A stretch of 15,514 nt of DNA from Kiritimatiellia bacterium (GCA_012961745.1 DTYT01000176.1:1-15514), one strand, 5' to 3'. Shown: positions 1 to 7,784, counted from the first letter of the stretch. Notes: generated by a model from the sequence alone, not told the origin. Translations and numbers: made by a program.

Positions 1-1578
1 AATGGCAAAAGACGAGAACAGGAACGGCAGCATGGCTCCCAAGAGCACTCCGGCAGTGACCGCGGGAGCGGTAATGTCTATAGTGGTGATGCCTACCGTC
101 TCACGATAGGCGGCGAACAGAGCCAAGGCGGTCAGCGCAGCAGATCCGATTGCAAATCCTTTACCGATCGCAGCGGTCGTATTCCCCACCGCATCCAGGC
201 GGTCGGTGCGTTTGCGAACCTCCGGGCCCAAGTGGGCCATCTCCGCGATACCCCCCGCGTTATCGGCTATCGGTCCGTAGGCGTCCACGGCCAACTTGAT
301 GCCGGTAGTAGCCAGCATGCCCACTGCGGAGATCGCCACCCCATACAGGCCGGCAAACCGATGGGCAATCAGGATGGCTCCCGCCAGAAAAACCACCGGC
401 AGCGCCGTGGACTGCATGCCGTTGGCGATACCCGCCAGGAAATTGGTGGCCGGTCCGGTCTGGGAAGCTTCAGCAATCCGGCGTGCCGGCCTCCGCAGCT
501 CGGAAGTGTAGTATTCGGCCAGCATACCGATCGCCACCCCTGCGATCAACCCGGCCACCATGGCCCAGAAAATACCCGTCTCCGAATAGGTCGCCGAGCC
601 CAGCGTGAACTCGGCGGGTGCCAGCCAACGGATCATAGGATACACCGCGGCCACCATCCCGGCGGCGGCCCCGAACGTACCCATGTTCAGTGCGGCCTGG
701 GGATCGCCACCCTCACGCGTCGTCACCAGAAACGACCCCAGAATCGAGATTACGATGCCCGCCGCGGCCAGCACGATAGGAAGCAGCACAAGCTTCAGCT
801 CTCCCGCGGCCGCGCCCAGAACCATGGAGCTCACCAGCGACCCGACAAAGGACTCAAACAGGTCGGCGCCCATGCCGGCGACATCTCCGACATTGTCGCC
901 CACATTGTCCGCTATGGTCGCCGGGTTGCGCGGGTCATCCTCGGGAATACCCGCCTCCACCTTCCCTACCAGGTCAGCCCCCACGTCAGCCGCCTTGGTA
1001 TAAATGCCCCCTCCCACACGCGCAAACAGCGCTATCGAACTGGCTCCCAACGAAAACCCGGAAATCACCGGCAGCACCGTGGAACGCAGCACTTCCACGG
1101 AGCTACCCCACGCTCGCATATAGATGAATGTCAGCAGAGTAAGGCCGCCGACGCCCAAGCCCACGACGCACATTCCCATAACACTCCCGCCGGAGAAGGC
1201 CACCGCCAGCGCCTGCGGCATGCCCCGACGCGCGGCGTTCGCGGTACGGACATTTGCAGACGTCGCCACCCGCATCCCGAAAAAACCAGCGGCGGCAGAA
1301 CATGCGGCCCCGATGAGAAAGGATACCGCCACCAGTCGCACCGGACCGGCATTCGCCCACGCAAGGAGCACGGCCACCGCCAGCGCAAACGAAACCAGCA
1401 CCCCATACTCCTTTCCCAGGAACGCCATCGCTCCTTCACGAATGGCCGATCCTATCTCCCTCATCTCCCGGGTACCGGCATCTTCCTTGAGCACACGCCA
1501 AGCCTTGTAGGCGGCATATGCCAGCCCCACCAGAGCACACACGAATGATCCCACCAGCAGCCTGCTACTCAGCGACAT
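1..1578 (-). CDS. hppA: Membrane-bound ion-translocating pyrophosphatase, 5' part (3' end beyond window)
   Basis: Hydrolyses pyrophosphate and uses the energy to pump Na+ and/or H+ across the inner membrane. The reading frame stays open for 526 codons to base 1; the family is usually 660-700 residues, so roughly the last 150 are missing. The start is ATG at 1578 with an excellent AAGGAGG six bases upstream. The family signature is clear: GGGIYTKAADVGADLVGKVE near residues 189-208 and EDDPRNPATIADNVGDNVGD near 213-232, which carry the Asp/Lys residues that bind Mg-pyrophosphate. Many hydrophobic helices surround them. The motif GNTTAAIGKG has Ala at about residue 469, where K+-independent enzymes have Lys, so a K+-dependent enzyme is expected. 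The Glu in ADLFESFVGS (about residue 242) sits where Na+-pumping members carry their gate Glu; some H+ pumps share this, so the ion is an inference. It lies 185 bases after the EFR1-like gene on the same strand and may have its own promoter. Confidence 0.97.
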   Translation of the reverse strand, partial: MSLSSRLLVGSFVCALVGLAYAAYKAWRVLKEDAGTREMREIGSAIREGAMAFLGKEYGVLVSFALAVAVLLAWANAGPVRLVAVSFLIGAACSAAAGFFGMRVATSANVRTANAARRGMPQALAVAFSGGSVMGMCVVGLGVGGLTLLTFIYMRAWGSSVEVLRSTVLPVISGFSLGASSIALFARVGGGIYTKAADVGADLVGKVEAGIPEDDPRNPATIADNVGDNVGDVAGMGADLFESFVGSLVSSMVLGAAAGELKLVLLPIVLAAAGIVISILGSFLVTTREGGDPQAALNMGTFGAAAGMVAAVYPMIRWLAPAEFTLGSATYSETGIFWAMVAGLIAGVAIGMLAEYYTSELRRPARRIAEASQTGPATNFLAGIANGMQSTALPVVFLAGAILIAHRFAGLYGVAISAVGMLATTGIKLAVDAYGPIADNAGGIAEMAHLGPEVRKRTDRLDAVGNTTAAIGKGFAIGSAALTALALFAAYRETVGITTIDITAPAVTAGVLLGAMLPFLFSSFAI

Positions 1579-1705
1579 GTCCGCCTCCTTCCATTCCCAC
1601 GGCGCAACCCCTTACCTTATTCCCCGCCGTACGCGCAAGAAGATTGTCCCCCGGCCGCATCGAGGGGCCATCCGTGACTTCAAGGCATCAACCCCATATA
1701 CTCCT

Positions 1706-1722
1706 TCTTCCACCGCGGAAGA
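1706..1722. repeat. Short perfect inverted repeat upstream of hppA
   Basis: TCTTCC and GGAAGA are separated by five bases, in the 185-base gap between hppA and the EFR1-like gene. An AT-rich patch (TATATG on the minus strand, 1697-1702) lies just on the hppA side and could be a -10 element, but I see no good -35. The repeat may be an operator or a small leader hairpin. Nothing else recognisable is in this gap. Confidence 0.25.
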
Positions 1723-1741
1723 CATGGGAAAGCGGTTGCCC

Positions 1742-1765
1742 AGGGGTAAGCCCGCCGGCTCCCCT
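1742..1765 (-). terminator. GC-rich hairpin at the stop codon of the EFR1-like gene
   Basis: AGGGG and AGCC pair with GGCT and CCCCT around a four-base loop, giving a nine-pair stem with a two-base bulge. The stem overlaps the stop codon of the flavodoxin-ferredoxin gene. No T-tract follows on the minus strand, so it is not a classical intrinsic terminator. It could be a weak terminator or protect the 3' end of the manA transcript. The stem is visible; the function is inferred. Confidence 0.3.
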
Positions 1766-2588
1766 ACGAACGGGCGTTTGCCAGTCCGCTTGCCCTCGGC
1801 CACACCGGCAGGTAGCGGACAGTCTCGACGGTATGGCGCCCCATCTGGATGGCTTCCGTGGGACAGCGGTGGATGCATGCCAAGCAGAGACTGCACCGGT
1901 CGCCGAACTGGGGATAGCCCGCCGCCAGAGAGATGTTTCCCGTGGGACATCCCCGGGCGCAGAGTCCACATTGCGTGCAGCGTCCCGGCAGTGCCTCCAG
2001 GTCGCCCGCGCGGCCTTGCAGGTTCCACACATGAAGTGGCCACAGGCCGAAAGTCGCCAGCACCTTCACTGCCGGATAATTCCCGCCAGCCGGCCGGCTA
2101 CTCGGCCAACGCAGGCTGCCGGCGAGCCGAGCAAGCTTCAATTCGGTCTCCACGGAACTGAACCACCCCTGCAGCCACGCTGCCCGGCGACTACGCCGGG
2201 GTGTAAAAAGCAACATGTGCGTGGGCGGCATTCGTATCCGCACCCAGGCCCCCGACACCATTCCCAGGTGCCTCGCCAAGCGCCCGAACCCGGTCACCGC
2301 CGCTCCCGGTAAGACCGAGTAGGTGCAAAAGCCGACAATCCGTCGCCCGCCCACCGCAATCTCGCGAAGAGCCGTCCCCGCCAGCGCAGGAGCCCGCCCG
2401 AAGTGAACCGGAAATCCCGCGCACAGCACGTCATAGCGGTCTCTGAGCGCCGCATATTCTACCTCGGTGTGCACCCTTTCCAGGAAGGTGATTTCAATTC
2501 CCGGCTGCGCACGCAGGATTTGAGTCAGCCGTTCGGCAATGACTTCGGTGTTCCCGGCCCCGGAATAGTAGAGAACCCCGACCCTCAC
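1764..2588 (-). CDS. EFR1-like flavodoxin / 2x[4Fe-4S] ferredoxin fusion protein
   Basis: A 274-residue probable cytoplasmic electron-transfer protein. The N-terminus is flavodoxin-like, with the FMN phosphate-binding loop YYSGAGNTE at residues 7-15. The C-terminus carries two Cys-x2-Cys-x2-Cys-x3-Cys-Pro motifs: Cys204/207/210/214 and Cys232/235/238/242, predicted to hold two [4Fe-4S] clusters. This order matches the 'EFR1 family ferredoxin' proteins of anaerobes. Their physiological partners are mostly unknown, so no reaction is assigned. The start is GTG at 2588, preceded by a GGAGAGGGAGAG purine tract; starting there places the FMN loop at the usual distance from the N-terminus. It lies 30 bases after the manA stop on the same strand and is probably cotranscribed with it. 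The middle, about residues 100-170, is Arg-rich and not clearly flavodoxin-like. The next gene on this strand is a pyrophosphatase, but no functional link is evident. Confidence 0.88.
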   Translation of the reverse strand: MRVGVLYYSGAGNTEVIAERLTQILRAQPGIEITFLERVHTEVEYAALRDRYDVLCAGFPVHFGRAPALAGTALREIAVGGRRIVGFCTYSVLPGAAVTGFGRLARHLGMVSGAWVRIRMPPTHMLLFTPRRSRRAAWLQGWFSSVETELKLARLAGSLRWPSSRPAGGNYPAVKVLATFGLWPLHVWNLQGRAGDLEALPGRCTQCGLCARGCPTGNISLAAGYPQFGDRCSLCLACIHRCPTEAIQMGRHTVETVRYLPVWPRASGLANARS

Positions 2589-2618
2589 CTCTCCCTCTCC
2601 GAAGCATGCCGGCTGCCT

Positions 2619-3596
2619 TCACCGGCTCACCACCAGTAATGTCACCTTCCGCCCGACAGGACGGATCGTACACCTTTTCAAGGCGGCAGGAAGCAGCACC
2701 GACGCGCCGCGGCACACCTCCGGGATCAGCCCCTGCGGCGACTCGATGGCCCCTCTGCCCTCCTCGACGAATAATGCTCGAAAGCTGCCCGGGTTCCACG
2801 CCACGTCCCAAGCCGACCGCAACTCCACTTTCTCGATGGTGAATAGGGCGGTCTCCAGCAGCCGCCAGCGGCGCCGCCCGTCCTCCTCGCTCACGGTCGG
2901 CTGCACTCTCGGATCATCGTGGTCATGGAAATGAATCGACTCCAGCGCCTCTCTTATGTGCAGCTTGCGCGGTCTTCCGTCCGGGCCCGTGCGGTCCCAA
3001 TCGTAGAGACGGTAGGTGGTATTGGAATTCTGCTGCACCTCATACAGAAGACAGCCCGCGTCAATCGCGTGCACGCGGCCTCCGGGGATGAATATGACGT
3101 CCCCACGGTTCACCGGCAGGCTACGCAGTATACTCTCGAAGTTCTTCTCGGCCATCGCGTCCATCAGCTCTGCCCGGCCGACACCCCGGCGGAGCCCGGC
3201 AAAGACCCGGGCCCCCACGTCGGCTTCCAGAACGTACCAGGCCTCGGTCTTGGGCTCGCTCCCCAGGCGCTTCGCAGTGGAGTCATCCGGATGAACCTGC
3301 ACGCTCAAGCGCTGACGTGAGTCGATGAGCTTGATGAGGAGAGGGAATTTCCCTCCCGCGAAGCCCTCCCCGATGAGCTCCGCGCCCATCTGCCGGACCA
3401 GATCTGCCAGCGGGGAGCCTGCCCATGCGCCGTTGCAAACCGTCGTCATCCCTTCCGGGCGGTCGGACACCTCCCAGGATTCAGCATAAATACCCGGCGG
3501 CTCATTGCGGTGGTAGGTTCGAATGATCCGATCACCGCCCCAGATGTAATCCTTGTAGGCTGGTTTCAGTATCAACGGATAGATTCTCTTGGGCAT
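2619..3596 (-). CDS. manA: Mannose-6-phosphate isomerase, class I (cupin, Zn-dependent)
   Basis: Interconverts mannose 6-phosphate and fructose 6-phosphate in the cytoplasm, linking glycolysis to GDP-mannose and envelope sugars. The 325 residues match the short bacterial (Bacillus-like) form. The start region LILKPAYKDYIWGG is typical of the family. Predicted zinc ligands are Gln100 and His102 in QVHPDD, Glu118 in KTEAWYV and His176 in PGGRVHAI. The catalytic Arg is probably Arg196 in YRLYDWDR. The start is ATG at 3596, with GGGAGG about ten bases upstream and the family N-terminus right after it. The frame stays open upstream to an ATG at 3878, but that extension has no family similarity and would run into the divergent gene, so I reject it. 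It is the first gene of a probable two-gene unit with the EFR1-like gene, divergent from the ApgM-family gene. Confidence 0.95.
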   Translation of the reverse strand: MPKRIYPLILKPAYKDYIWGGDRIIRTYHRNEPPGIYAESWEVSDRPEGMTTVCNGAWAGSPLADLVRQMGAELIGEGFAGGKFPLLIKLIDSRQRLSVQVHPDDSTAKRLGSEPKTEAWYVLEADVGARVFAGLRRGVGRAELMDAMAEKNFESILRSLPVNRGDVIFIPGGRVHAIDAGCLLYEVQQNSNTTYRLYDWDRTGPDGRPRKLHIREALESIHFHDHDDPRVQPTVSEEDGRRRWRLLETALFTIEKVELRSAWDVAWNPGSFRALFVEEGRGAIESPQGLIPEVCRGASVLLPAALKRCTIRPVGRKVTLLVVSR

Positions 3597-3686
3597 CTGG
3601 GCCGTCCCTCCCGGCTGCCAGTCCGGCAGAACCATACCGGAGACCCCCGTCCGCAACCCGGTCGACCACGCTTCTCCGGTGCTGCA

Positions 3687-3718
3687 GGGATGCTTTTTCA
3701 GGTTGCGGAGGGCATCCC
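3687..3718. repeat. Inverted repeat in the manA / apgM-like divergent intergenic region
   Basis: GGGATGC (3687-3693) and GCATCCC (3712-3718) form a perfect seven-base inverted repeat around 18 bases, in the 194-base gap between two divergent genes. If the manA promoter proposed at 3727-3755 is right, this repeat begins at about the transcription start and would lie at the head of the manA leader. It could be an operator or a leader hairpin. A smaller repeat, CTGCC/GGCAG (3615-3629), lies just upstream of the manA ribosome site. Confidence 0.3.
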
Positions 3719-3726
3719 GGCAGTTT

Positions 3727-3755
3727 AGTTTACCGTGTTTCGTCCCGGATGGGAA
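3727..3755 (-). promoter_or_regulatory. Candidate sigma70-type promoter for manA
   Basis: On the minus strand, TTCCCA (3755-3750) and TAAACT (3732-3727) are separated by exactly 17 bases. Each matches four of six consensus positions. The AAACT element is repeated immediately downstream in an otherwise GC-rich region. The predicted transcript would start near 3720, giving a leader of about 125 bases. I found no convincing plus-strand promoter for the divergent gene. Inferred from spacing and base composition only. Confidence 0.25.
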
Positions 3756-3790
3756 TTCCGCGCTTGGGCGATCTGGGGGGGAAGCAACAT

Positions 3791-5002
3791 ATGCCGGAAG
3801 ACGTCGAAAGCATTGTTTTCCTGGTCGGCGACGGGATGGGAGATTTTCCCCTGGAGGAACTCGATGGGAGGACCCCACTGCAGGCAGCCCGCATCCCGAT
3901 GATCCGCCGGTTAGCCGCGGCCGGACAGACCTACCTGATGCGGACCACCCCTGATGGAATGTACCCGGGCAGCGATGTCGCCAATCTCAGTCTGCTGGGC
4001 TACGATCCGGCGCGTATTTATACTGGCCGTGCCCCCCTGGAGGCGGCGGGCGCGGGAATCACTCTGCTGCCGGACCAAGTTGCCTTTCGGTGCAATCTGG
4101 TGACCATAACCGGTGGAGTGATGGAGGATTACTCTGCCGGCCACATCGGCGACGAGGACGCTGCCGAGCTGATAGCGGCCCTCAAGAACCGTCTGGATAC
4201 GGGGGAGAGGAAGTTTCACCCGGGCGTCGGTTATCGTCATCTGCTGGTATGGAAGAATGGTCCAGCGGACGCGGTATGCATCCCTCCCCATGACATCGCC
4301 GGGCAAGAGGTCTCCGAGCACTTTCCGCGTGGGCCGGGGGCGGATGAGATCATGAAGCTGATGAAAGAAGCTGCCGCCCTGCTGGCTGCGCACCCGGTGA
4401 ACCGTCGGAGAGTCAAGGCCGGCATCAAGCCCGCCAATTCCATCTGGTTGTGGGGCGCCGGACGTGCGGTGACCCTACCGTCCTATTCCCGACTTTACGG
4501 TCTCAGCGGCGGAGTCGTCTCCGCGGTCGACTTGGTGCGTGGCATCGGGATCCTCGCCGGCTTGAAGGCACCTCGTATTCCCGGCGCCACCGGCTTCCTG
4601 GACACGGACTATGACGCCAAGGTGCGCACGGCGCTGGAGATGCTCGAGGGCGGCAACTTCGTGTATCTCCACCTTGAGGCACCTGACGAGTGCGGGCACC
4701 TGGGGGATGCGCGGCTGAAAGTCACCGCCATTGAAGCCTTTGACCAGCGGATTGTCAGGCCGGTTCTGGAGGGGCTGCTCGCCCGGGGGCGTCCTTTCCG
4801 TCTTCTGATCGGTACCGATCATCGCACACCAATCCGGCTGCGCACCCACAGCCCGGATCCCGTCCCGTTTCTGGTGTACCACAGCAGCGCGCCGCTGGAA
4901 TCCGCCGAAAGGCCTTTCGACGAATTTATCAATAATGGTCGTGAGTGCGGCATGGCCTATCACATGGTGCGCGAGTATCTGCAGCGGAGCGGGCGGACAT
5001 GA
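3791..5002 (+). CDS. ApgM-family enzyme: cofactor-independent phosphoglycerate mutase or proposed homoserine kinase
   Basis: A 403-residue alkaline-phosphatase-superfamily enzyme of the archaeal-type ApgM group. Visible metal and active-site motifs are GDGMGD at residues 13-18, GSDVANLSLLGYDP with the likely nucleophile Ser61, APDECGH with Asp299 and His303, and GTDH at 341-344. Together they suggest two bound metal ions and a phospho-Ser intermediate. ApgM converts 3- to 2-phosphoglycerate. A bacterial branch with the same motifs plus a PANSIWLWG stretch, as here, has been proposed from gene context (TIGR02535) to act as homoserine kinase. The sequence alone does not settle which; the PANSIWLWG motif leans to the second. 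The start is ATG at 3791, after a G-rich ribosome site (GGGGGG, about nine bases upstream) and directly before the conserved GDGM strand. An upstream ATG at 3749 lacks support. The stop overlaps the leuS start (ATGA), so the two are probably translationally coupled. Confidence 0.9.
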   Translation: MPEDVESIVFLVGDGMGDFPLEELDGRTPLQAARIPMIRRLAAAGQTYLMRTTPDGMYPGSDVANLSLLGYDPARIYTGRAPLEAAGAGITLLPDQVAFRCNLVTITGGVMEDYSAGHIGDEDAAELIAALKNRLDTGERKFHPGVGYRHLLVWKNGPADAVCIPPHDIAGQEVSEHFPRGPGADEIMKLMKEAAALLAAHPVNRRRVKAGIKPANSIWLWGAGRAVTLPSYSRLYGLSGGVVSAVDLVRGIGILAGLKAPRIPGATGFLDTDYDAKVRTALEMLEGGNFVYLHLEAPDECGHLGDARLKVTAIEAFDQRIVRPVLEGLLARGRPFRLLIGTDHRTPIRLRTHSPDPVPFLVYHSSAPLESAERPFDEFINNGRECGMAYHMVREYLQRSGRT

Positions 5003-7548
5003 AGGATATGTATCCCTTTAAGGAAATCGAACCACGGTGGCAACGATTCTGGCAGGAAAGGCGCCTGTTCTATACCGACCTATCCGACGCCCGGAATAAG
5101 TATTACTGCCTGATGATGTTCCCCTACCCCTCCGGCGCGCTGCACGTGGGACACGGCCGCAACTACATCATCGGAGACGCCGTGGCGCGATACAAGATCA
5201 TGCGCGGGTTCAGGGTGTTGGCCCCGATGGGATGGGACGCCTTCGGGCTGCCGGCGGAAAATGCGGCGATTAACACCGGCCGGCATCCGCGGGACAGCAC
5301 GCGCGAGAACATCTCCACCATGAAGCGGCAAATCATCTCGTGGGGATGCTGTTACGACTGGGACCGCGAAATTGCCACCTGCGAACCACACTACTACATG
5401 TGGACCCAGTGGTTCTTTCTAAAGTTCTACGAGCGCGGCCTCGCCTACCGGGCCAAGGCGCCGGTCAACTGGTGCCCCTCCTGCGCCACGGTTCTGGCCA
5501 ACGAGCAAGTGGTGAATGGCCGGTGCGAGCGCTGTGGAGCGGCCATCGAGACGCGTGAGCTGGAGCAGTGGTTCTTCCGTATTACGGCATATGCCCAGCG
5601 TCTCCTGGATGACCTGGAAAAGCTCGACGGCTGGCCTGAAAGAGTCAAGACCATGCAGGCCAACTGGATCGGCCGCAGTGAGGGGACGCGCCTCGACTTC
5701 CGTCTGCTACCGCGGCCTGATGGTGTTTCCGATCCTTTCAAAACAATACCCTGTTTCACCACCCGGGTGGATACCATCTATGGCTGCACGTACATGGTCA
5801 TAGCCCCGGAATATCCCCATGTTGAGCAGCTGGTGCGCGGGCTGCCGCAGGAAAAGGAGGTACTCGAGTACGTGCAACGCTCCCGGCGCACTCCGCGGGC
5901 GGCCCGGACTGCCGAGTCGGCGCAGAAGACCGGGGTTTTCACCGGGCGCTATGTGGTCAATCCATACACCCGGGATCCCGTCCCGCTGTGGGTGGCCGAT
6001 TATGTGCTGATGGAATACGGAACCGGAGCGGTCATGGCGGTTCCGGCACACGATGAGCGGGACCTGGACTTCGCTCGCCGCCACGGTCTCAAAATCAAGC
6101 TGGTGGTACAGAATCCTGACAGGACGCTGCGCCTCGACGACCTGCCCCAGGCATATACCGACTTCGGCATTCTGGTCGACTCCGGGCCCTTCAGCGGCCT
6201 TTCCAGCCGCGAGGCCATCCGGAAGATGACCGCCTTCGCCGAGGAGCAGGGATTCGGCGGTGCGCAGGTACAGTATCGGCTGCGCGACTGGCTTATCAGC
6301 CGACAGCGGTACTGGGGGGCCCCCATACCGATCGTGTATTGCGATAAATGCGGTACCGTACCCGTCCCCGAAGACCGCCTTCCGGTACTCTTACCCGACG
6401 ATGTCGAATTCCGACCCCACGGGGAGTCACCGCTGAAGCGCTGTCCGGAGTTCATGAACACCGCCTGCCCGCGGTGCGGAGCTGCGGCGCAACGAGAAAG
6501 TGATACCATGGACACGTTTGTAGACTCCAGCTGGTACTACCTGCGCTACCTTTCCCCTCGCGACGACCGCCGCGCCATTGACAGCCAGACATGTAACCGG
6601 TGGCTCCCCGTGGACCAGTACATCGGCGGCGTGGAACATGCCATCCTGCACCTGCTCTACGCCCGCTTCTTCACGAAGGTCCTCCATGACATGGGACTGG
6701 TGGGGTTCGATGAGCCCTTCGCCCATCTGTTTACCCAAGGAATGATCTGCAAGCGCAGTCCCCAGGATGGGAAGCTCTACAAGATGTCCAAGTCGCGCGG
6801 AAACGTGGTCAATCCCGACAAGCTGATCGAGGAATACGGAGCCGACACCGTGCGGCTGTATACACTCTTTATCGGACCCCCCGAAAAGGACGCCGAGTGG
6901 AGTGATCAGGGCGTGGAAGGCGCTTACCGGTTCCTCCGCCGTCTGTGGAAAAAGGTATACGATAATCAAGGGCTGCTTGGCGGATCGCTTCCCGGGAATA
7001 TCGACCGCCGCCGGCTGGACCCGGAGGAACGCGAGCTGTACCGGCAGACAAATTCCGCCATCCAAAGCGTTACGGAAGACCTCGATGGTGACTTTCATTT
7101 CAATACCGCGGTAGCACGGATAATGGAGCTGTTGAACGCCATCGACAGCTTACCCGTGCATGAGGACAGCTCACCCTCCCGCAAGGCGGTGTTCGCGCAC
7201 GCGGTCCACAATCTGATCATTCTGATATCTCCATTCGCCCCCCATATCGCCGAGGAGCTCTGGGTGCAACTGGGTCATCCACCGGGCATTCTGAAGGTCC
7301 ACTGGCCGACGCCTGATCCCGAAGCATTGGTCAGCGAAGAAGTAGAATTGGCGGTGCAGGTCAACGGCCGGGTGCGCGCCCGCCTGAAAGTGGCCGCCGA
7401 CGCCTCTGAGGAGGAAATCCGCTCCCTCGCCCTGTCCGACCAGCGGGTGAAGAAATGGATTGAACGCGCGGAGGTCCGGAAGGTCGTCGTGGTCCCCGGC
7501 CGCCTGGTTAACATCGCCACCAGTCGTCCGTGCGGCCAGGCCGGCTGA
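4999..7548 (+). CDS. leuS: Leucyl-tRNA synthetase
   Basis: A class Ia aminoacyl-tRNA synthetase that charges tRNA-Leu with leucine in the cytoplasm. At 849 residues it is the usual bacterial length. In order: the HIGH-type motif as HVGH at residues 49-52; a zinc-type Cys-x2-Cys pair (Cys159/Cys162), with a second pair shortly after; the CP1 editing domain with TTRVDTIYG and GTGAVMAVPAHDERD, whose Asp is needed to remove mischarged amino acids; a second Cys-rich insert (YCDKCG and CPRCG); KMSKS at 595-599; then the helical anticodon-binding domain and a C-terminal domain ending in a VNGRVRARL-type segment. I chose ATG 4999 because it overlaps the preceding stop as ATGA and the family start (MYPFKEIEPRWQ) follows at once. 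ATG 5008 is also possible. An ATG at 4945 lies inside the upstream gene and adds unrelated residues. I see no T-box leader, so expression probably follows the upstream gene. Confidence 0.98.
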   Translation: MKDMYPFKEIEPRWQRFWQERRLFYTDLSDARNKYYCLMMFPYPSGALHVGHGRNYIIGDAVARYKIMRGFRVLAPMGWDAFGLPAENAAINTGRHPRDSTRENISTMKRQIISWGCCYDWDREIATCEPHYYMWTQWFFLKFYERGLAYRAKAPVNWCPSCATVLANEQVVNGRCERCGAAIETRELEQWFFRITAYAQRLLDDLEKLDGWPERVKTMQANWIGRSEGTRLDFRLLPRPDGVSDPFKTIPCFTTRVDTIYGCTYMVIAPEYPHVEQLVRGLPQEKEVLEYVQRSRRTPRAARTAESAQKTGVFTGRYVVNPYTRDPVPLWVADYVLMEYGTGAVMAVPAHDERDLDFARRHGLKIKLVVQNPDRTLRLDDLPQAYTDFGILVDSGPFSGLSSREAIRKMTAFAEEQGFGGAQVQYRLRDWLISRQRYWGAPIPIVYCDKCGTVPVPEDRLPVLLPDDVEFRPHGESPLKRCPEFMNTACPRCGAAAQRESDTMDTFVDSSWYYLRYLSPRDDRRAIDSQTCNRWLPVDQYIGGVEHAILHLLYARFFTKVLHDMGLVGFDEPFAHLFTQGMICKRSPQDGKLYKMSKSRGNVVNPDKLIEEYGADTVRLYTLFIGPPEKDAEWSDQGVEGAYRFLRRLWKKVYDNQGLLGGSLPGNIDRRRLDPEERELYRQTNSAIQSVTEDLDGDFHFNTAVARIMELLNAIDSLPVHEDSSPSRKAVFAHAVHNLIILISPFAPHIAEELWVQLGHPPGILKVHWPTPDPEALVSEEVELAVQVNGRVRARLKVAADASEEEIRSLALSDQRVKKWIERAEVRKVVVVPGRLVNIATSRPCGQAG

Positions 7549-7580
7549 CCAACCGCGCCTTGAATCTGAGGGGGAGCAGG

Positions 7581-7784
7581 ATGCTAAAGAAGACGATGCC
7601 CGACTACGACGAACGCTGCGTATTGCTGCTGGTCGCCGGACTGGCCATTGTCCTGCTGGGCGTGGCAACGGTTATCAATCGAAGATCAGGAAAAGCTCTT
7701 TGGGGAAATTCATCGGCCTCCAACGCGGCTGTGAGACCCGTCCGCCCAGATGCAGTTCAAGCAGCTTCGTCAGTGGAAAGGTAA
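7581..7784 (+). CDS. Possible small single-pass membrane protein
   Basis: Not recognised as a known family. The frame codes for 67 residues: a short charged N-terminus (MLKKTMPDYDER), one clear hydrophobic segment CVLLLVAGLAIVLLGVATVI at about residues 13-32, then Asn-Arg-Arg and a polar Ala/Ser/Val-rich tail. The Arg pair after the helix would fit the tail staying in the cytoplasm. ATG 7581 has a G-rich GGGGAG four bases upstream, so the spacing is short. The gene begins 32 bases after leuS on the same strand. Its last 110 bases overlap the 3' end of the convergent AsmA-like gene. The transmembrane part lies in sequence with no other gene, which favours a real product. The overlapped tail has ordinary composition, so it could be a chance extension. 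Confidence 0.4.
   Translation: MLKKTMPDYDERCVLLLVAGLAIVLLGVATVINRRSGKALWGNSSASNAAVRPVRPDAVQAASSVER

Noticed and set aside
232..1548. 438-codon plus-strand open frame
   Set aside because: It lies antisense to the clear hppA gene. Its protein is rich in Arg, His and Gly with no domain, as expected for a shadow frame in GC-rich DNA.
3749..3790. Longer start for the ApgM-family gene
   Set aside because: The extra 14 residues are not family-like, and the G-rich ribosome site is placed for ATG 3791.
3597..3878. 94-codon N-terminal extension of manA to ATG 3878
   Set aside because: No family similarity. It would overlap the start of the divergent ApgM-family gene, and ATG 3596 has a ribosome site and the typical ManA N-terminus.
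4945..4998. Longer leuS start at ATG 4945
   Set aside because: It lies inside the upstream gene and adds residues unlike LeuRS; the ATGA overlap at 4999 is better supported.
7549..7674. Bidirectional terminator between leuS and the AsmA-like gene
   Set aside because: I looked for a stem followed by a T-tract on either strand and found none.
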